Part shown: positions 5,462 to 5,805 of the stretch, one piece after another
How the letters are laid out: each line of letters starts with the position of its first letter
Position numbering within the stretch: the stretch's first letter is position 1
Assembly: GCF_001854865.1 (NCBI RefSeq)
Contig: NZ_MDDW01000004.1
Coordinates: 58,485 to 64,289 of the forward strand
DNA from: Rhizobium sp. LCM 4573
GTDB taxonomy: Bacteria; Pseudomonadota; Alphaproteobacteria; Rhizobiales; Rhizobiaceae
Length of the DNA stretch: 5,805 nt
Direction of reading: 5' to 3'
Notes under the pieces: generated by a model
Seen by the model: the letters and a program-made list of their open reading frames with translations, nothing else
Database searches by the model: none
Told to the model about the DNA's origin: nothing
Translations under genes and position numbers: made by a program

Positions 5462-5805
5462 ATGCGATACACCCGCTATACCGCGATCTACGCAGCACTG
5501 ATGACGGCCGTCGTCGTCGCCTCGAACTTCCTGGTGCAGTTCCCGCTTTCGGGCTCGTTCTTCGGCATCCAGCTCGGCGACCTCCTGACCTGGGGTGCCT
5601 TCACCTATCCGGTCGCCTTTCTCGTCACCGATCTCACCAATCGTCAGTTCGGCCCGGCCATTGCCCGCCGCGTCGTGTTCGTTGGTTTCGTGGCCGGTGT
5701 GATTCTGTCTTTCTGGACGGCCATGCCGCGTATCGCGGTCGCCTCGGGAACTGCATTCCTGATCGGCCAGCTTCTCGACATCTCGGTTTTCAACAGGCTG
5801 CGCCG
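5462..5805 (+). CDS. Queuosine precursor transporter, YhhQ family, N-terminal part
   Basis: 114 codons are visible and the gene runs off the right edge. The protein opens with a membrane helix (about 8-29) and then shows marks of the YhhQ/COG1738 (Vut_1, ECF-type vitamin uptake) family: 'GDLLTWGAFTYPVAFLVTDLTNRQFGP' (about 39-65) and 'ASGTAFLIGQLLDISVFNRLR' (about 94-114). Characterised members import the queuosine precursors preQ0 or preQ1 through the inner membrane, supplying the modified base at the tRNA wobble position. At least three membrane segments lie in the visible part. The ATG at 5462 has AGGA seven bases upstream and opens directly into the first helix. The neighbour rpmB also serves translation; the genes may share a transcript across the hairpin at 5377-5410. 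yhhQ is the likely symbol, but the gene is incomplete here. Confidence 0.9.
   Translation, partial: MRYTRYTAIYAALMTAVVVASNFLVQFPLSGSFFGIQLGDLLTWGAFTYPVAFLVTDLTNRQFGPAIARRVVFVGFVAGVILSFWTAMPRIAVASGTAFLIGQLLDISVFNRLR

Overview
The window looks like chromosome of an alphaproteobacterium of the Rhizobiaceae (Rhizobium/Agrobacterium-like). The grounds are high G+C with strong third-position G/C bias, a ribosomal protein L28 with the long alphaproteobacterial C-terminal extension, a glyoxalase II of rhizobial type, and an rpmB promoter that fits the rhizobial sigma-70 consensus (CTTGAC-17-CTATAG). This is inference from the sequence; no database was searched. Gene density is high and there is no sign of mobile DNA, CRISPR, tRNA or rRNA. 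No gap between genes reaches 300 bases; the longest is 251 bases (4808-5058).

Layout. Positions 1-356 (+) hold the 3' end of an NTF2-like/SnoaL-type small protein. It converges on a class I SAM methyltransferase (357-1097, -) with no base between the two stop codons. The methyltransferase is divergent from gloB (1201-1971, +), which encodes hydroxyacylglutathione hydrolase, and gloB is followed 26 bases later by a DUF985/cupin_5 protein (1998-2438, +). A minus-strand run then reads, in transcription order: exported DUF3108 protein (4807-4037), EamA/DMT exporter (4008-3121, TTG start) and YhhN/TMEM86-type membrane protein (3104-2427). The tail of the last gene overlaps the tail of the cupin gene by 12 bases. 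To the right, divergent from the DUF3108 gene, lies rpmB (5059-5349, +) with a clear promoter and an approximately 85-nt leader. A hairpin/U-run element follows, and then the start of a YhhQ-type queuosine-precursor transporter (5462 to the window end, +).

How the genes may work together. gloB carries the last step of glutathione-dependent methylglyoxal detoxification; the roles of the neighbouring methyltransferase and cupin protein in that setting are unknown. The minus-strand run is an envelope-oriented set: one periplasmic protein and two integral membrane proteins. The right end combines two translation functions, a ribosomal protein and import of a precursor for a tRNA wobble-base modification, and may be one transcription unit with partial termination between the genes.

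I found no convincing new multi-gene system. The signals most worth a second look are the nested inverted repeats between rpmB and yhhQ, the dyads just upstream of gloB, and the terminator-free convergent junctions.
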